DNA from: Methylomicrobium sp.
Lineage (GTDB): Bacteria > Pseudomonadota > Gammaproteobacteria > Methylococcales > Methylomonadaceae
Length of the DNA: 39,383 nt
Direction of reading: 5' to 3'
Assembly: GCA_018333785.1 (NCBI GenBank)
Contig: JAGXSU010000032.1
Coordinates: 1 to 39,383, forward strand
Shown: positions 37,350-39,383 of the stretch, piece by piece
Layout: each line of letters opens with the position of its first letter
Numbering within the stretch: position 1 is the first letter of the stretch
Notes under the pieces: model-generated
What the model was told of the DNA's origin: nothing
Database searches by the model: none
The model's input: the letters and a program-made list of their open reading frames with translations, nothing else
Position numbers and translations under genes: made by a program

Positions 37350-39167
37350 TTGGCAAAGACACAAACAAAAGCTAAAAACATGAAGCAAAGAAACGGGTTG
37401 AAGATTTATAAAAGACTCTTAACGTATGTGGTTCCTTATTGGCGCTGGTTCGCAATAAGTGTCATCGGCTTTATGCTTTATGCGGCAACTCAGCCTCTGT
37501 TTGCTGCCATCCTGAAGCATATTATTGATTCTCTGCAAGGTAACACGCGCGAAAGTATTTATATTATGCCTCTAATCTTTATAGGGTTGATGCTGGTGAG
37601 AGGCATCGGGGCCTATTTGGGAAATTTTTTTATTGCAAAAGTTTCGACCACTGTGGTGCATGTTCTCAGATGTAAGATATTTGATCATTACACACTATTA
37701 CCTACAGCGTATTTCGATTCCAACAATAGCGGCTACATGATGTCGCGAATTACTCATAATGTCGGAGAGGTTACGCAGGCAGCAACTGATTCAGTAAAAA
37801 CGATTATCAGAGAAGGATTAACAACGATTGGGCTCATTGGATACCTTATCTATATAGATTGGTTATTGGCGCTTGCATTTATGTCAGTAACACCTTTTAT
37901 TACCTGGCTAGTGATCTATGTCAGTAAACGGTTGAGAGCGTTAAGTCGCAAAATTCAAGACACCGTGGGAGAAATGACGCATATTACTTCAGAACTGGTA
38001 AGCGGACACAGAATTGTCAGGAGCTATGGCGGGGAAGAATATGAAAAGGAGCGGTTTAAAAAAAGCAGTCAGTATCACCGGCGTCAAAGTTTAAAATTAG
38101 AGGCTACATCAGCAATACACGGGCCTTTGATGCAGTTGATTATAGGTATTGCTTTAGCTGGTCTGATGTACATGTCTTTGGTTATGATGCAGACGGCGAC
38201 TGCGGGAGAATTTGTCGCATTTCTAACGACAGCATTTTTACTGCCGAGACCTATTCGACAATTAAGTGATGCAAACTCGAAAATTCAAAAGGGAATGGTT
38301 GCCGCAGAGTCATTATTTATAATTCTCGACGAGCCTCCCGAATCAAATGAAGGTCCGTTAAGTATTGAGCATTGTAAAGGTAGGATTGATTTTAAAAACG
38401 TCAGCTTCAAATATGAAGGCTCTGACACGTATGCAATAAAAAATATAAGCTTTACCGTCTTGCCGGGGCAAACGGTTGCGCTAGTAGGGGCGTCGGGAGG
38501 TGGAAAGAGTACGCTAATCAATTTACTGCCCCGCTTTTATAATTATAAGGAGGGGAAAATATTGCTGGATGGCATAGAGATCAAGCAATACACCCTGGAA
38601 AATCTGCGTAAGCATATTGCTTTGGTTACTCAGCATGTAACACTATTTAATGACACGGTTGCAAAAAACATTGCATATGGCCATCTAGAGGGCGTTGCCT
38701 TAGAAAAAATAGAAAAAGCAGCTGAAGCGGCATTTGCGATGAATTTTATCGAAAAAATGCCAAATGGCCTTAATACTGAAATTGGTGAAAATGGCGTTAA
38801 ATTATCAGGTGGTCAAAAGCAACGATTGGCACTTGCTAGAGCGCTTTTGAAAGATGCTCCGGTTTTGATATTGGATGAAGCAACGTCTGCACTAGATACC
38901 GAATCAGAACATTACATTCAAGCGGCCTTGAATCAGGTGTTAAAAAACAGGACGACTATTGTGGTAGCACACCGATTATCAACAATTGAAAATGCAGACG
39001 TTATTATTGTGTTGGCTAATGGACAAATCGTAGAACAGGGCGACCACAAAGAATTGCTCAAGAAGGGCGGAGCCTATGCAAAACTTTATAACATGCAATT
39101 TAAAGATAAAAACAATGACTTGGCCATTGCTAGTCAAGTTGAGCAAAAAAATCAAACAAAAGCTTGA
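37350..39167 (+). CDS. msbA: MsbA-type lipid A/phospholipid ABC exporter
   Basis: Half-transporter of 605 residues that dimerises to flip lipid A-core across the inner membrane. The N-terminal ABC-exporter membrane domain (six helices, about 30-330) is followed by the nucleotide-binding domain: Walker A GASGGGKSTL, signature KLSGGQKQRLALARALL, Walker B PVLILDEATSALD and switch histidine VVAHRLST. The TTG start at 37350 has AAGAGA ten bases upstream; the ATG at 37380 is possible and would lose only a basic leader. The gene stands alone without lpxK, so the substrate is inferred from family only. The stop codon lies inside the -35 box of an rRNA promoter. Confidence 0.88.
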   Translation: MAKTQTKAKNMKQRNGLKIYKRLLTYVVPYWRWFAISVIGFMLYAATQPLFAAILKHIIDSLQGNTRESIYIMPLIFIGLMLVRGIGAYLGNFFIAKVSTTVVHVLRCKIFDHYTLLPTAYFDSNNSGYMMSRITHNVGEVTQAATDSVKTIIREGLTTIGLIGYLIYIDWLLALAFMSVTPFITWLVIYVSKRLRALSRKIQDTVGEMTHITSELVSGHRIVRSYGGEEYEKERFKKSSQYHRRQSLKLEATSAIHGPLMQLIIGIALAGLMYMSLVMMQTATAGEFVAFLTTAFLLPRPIRQLSDANSKIQKGMVAAESLFIILDEPPESNEGPLSIEHCKGRIDFKNVSFKYEGSDTYAIKNISFTVLPGQTVALVGASGGGKSTLINLLPRFYNYKEGKILLDGIEIKQYTLENLRKHIALVTQHVTLFNDTVAKNIAYGHLEGVALEKIEKAAEAAFAMNFIEKMPNGLNTEIGENGVKLSGGQKQRLALARALLKDAPVLILDEATSALDTESEHYIQAALNQVLKNRTTIVVAHRLSTIENADVIIVLANGQIVEQGDHKELLKKGGAYAKLYNMQFKDKNNDLAIASQVEQKNQTKA

Positions 39168-39191
39168 CAGATAAGGAAGATATTGTAGAAT
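39164..39191 (+). promoter_or_regulatory. rRNA operon promoter P1
   Basis: A consensus TTGACA (39164-39169) and TAGAAT (39186-39191) with a 16-base spacer. The -35 box contains the msbA stop codon (TGA at 39165-39167), so the upstream activation region lies within the msbA coding sequence. The discriminator after the -10 is G/C-containing (GTGCAGC), as in stringently controlled rRNA promoters. Confidence 0.8.
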
Positions 39192-39257
39192 GTGCAGCTC
39201 TTCAGCGGTCAGGATGACGGTGAGGGGTCAGGGAGGAAAGAAAAGTTAAACAAGGAG

Positions 39258-39285
39258 TTGACAACGAAAAACGAGTCTGTATAAT
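39258..39285 (+). promoter_or_regulatory. rRNA operon promoter P2
   Basis: Consensus TTGACA (39258-39263) and TATAAT (39280-39285) with a 16-base spacer, about 94 bases downstream of P1. Tandem promoters of this kind are typical of gammaproteobacterial rRNA operons. Confidence 0.85.
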
Positions 39286-39297
39286 AGTCAGGCTAAA

Positions 39298-39383
39298 CAG
39301 GGCGAAAGTCCTGGCTCTTTAACAAGTCGATCAAAATAATTTGTGTGGGTGCTTGTGGTGCGATGTCTGGCAGTTAAAAAGAT
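39298..39383 (+). promoter_or_regulatory. rRNA leader with boxB, boxA and boxC-like elements
   Basis: A six-pair hairpin with GAAA loop (39298-39313) is in the boxB position, followed by GGCTCTTTAACA (39313-39324), one base off the boxA consensus TGCTCTTTAACA that recruits the Nus antitermination complex. TTGTGTGGG (39341-39349) matches the boxC region of gammaproteobacterial rRNA leaders. The 16S rRNA gene must begin just beyond the right end of the window; none of it is visible here. Confidence 0.8.

Noticed and set aside
39325-39383. Start of 16S rRNA
   Set aside because: The sequence matches the rRNA leader up to the boxC-like region, but the characteristic 16S 5' end is not reached before the window ends.

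Overview
The window looks like ordinary chromosome from a gammaproteobacterium with moderate to low GC. The evidence is the order hisBHAFIE-tatABC, the macromolecular-synthesis operon rpsU-yqeY-dnaG-rpoD followed by a CAU tRNA, a folB/folK/pteridine-reductase cluster, MltF, Cca with an HD domain, and an rRNA leader with boxB, boxA and a boxC-like motif. AhcY-type SAH recycling and a pair of envelope proteins with copper-site features would fit a methanotroph or methylotroph of the Methylococcales type. That assignment is inference; no methane or methanol oxidation gene lies in the window.

Layout. 1-765 has no convincing protein gene, but carries a strong minus-strand intrinsic terminator behind a hairpin with an anti-Shine-Dalgarno loop (candidate small RNA). 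766-2264 is a LysR regulator overlapping a SAM methyltransferase. 2385-4202 is typA/bipA, followed by a small palindromic MITE/REP-like element. 4477-8026 is the histidine block hisB-hisH-hisA-hisF-hisI-hisE, running into tatA-tatB-tatC (8060-9373). 9398-13298 holds an SGNH-fold lipoprotein that has lost its catalytic residues, a PTR1-type pteridine reductase, folK, folB, plsY and tsaD. 13399-18028 is rpsU-yqeY-dnaG-rpoD-tRNA(CAU). 18088-21473 is the methyl cycle, metK-ahcY-metF. 21585-25895 carries rsmE, a CPBP membrane protein, yajQ, cca and a TSUP permease. 26146-29729 is guaB-guaA-tadA. 29752-32834 is pgi-mltF on the minus strand.

The accessory-looking part is 33142-37075. It encodes an exported, C-terminally anchored protein whose predicted mature form begins with His-Gly-Gly; an exported, C-terminally anchored cupredoxin with complete type 1 copper ligands and a His/Met-rich N terminus; a YqaA/DedA-like membrane protein; an unrecognised polytopic membrane protein; and a YceI-family periplasmic protein. 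I infer a possible copper or redox function at the membrane, but the sequence alone does not prove that the five genes form one system.

The window closes with an MsbA-type ABC transporter whose stop codon lies inside the -35 box of the first of two tandem rRNA promoters. The 16S gene itself starts beyond the right edge.
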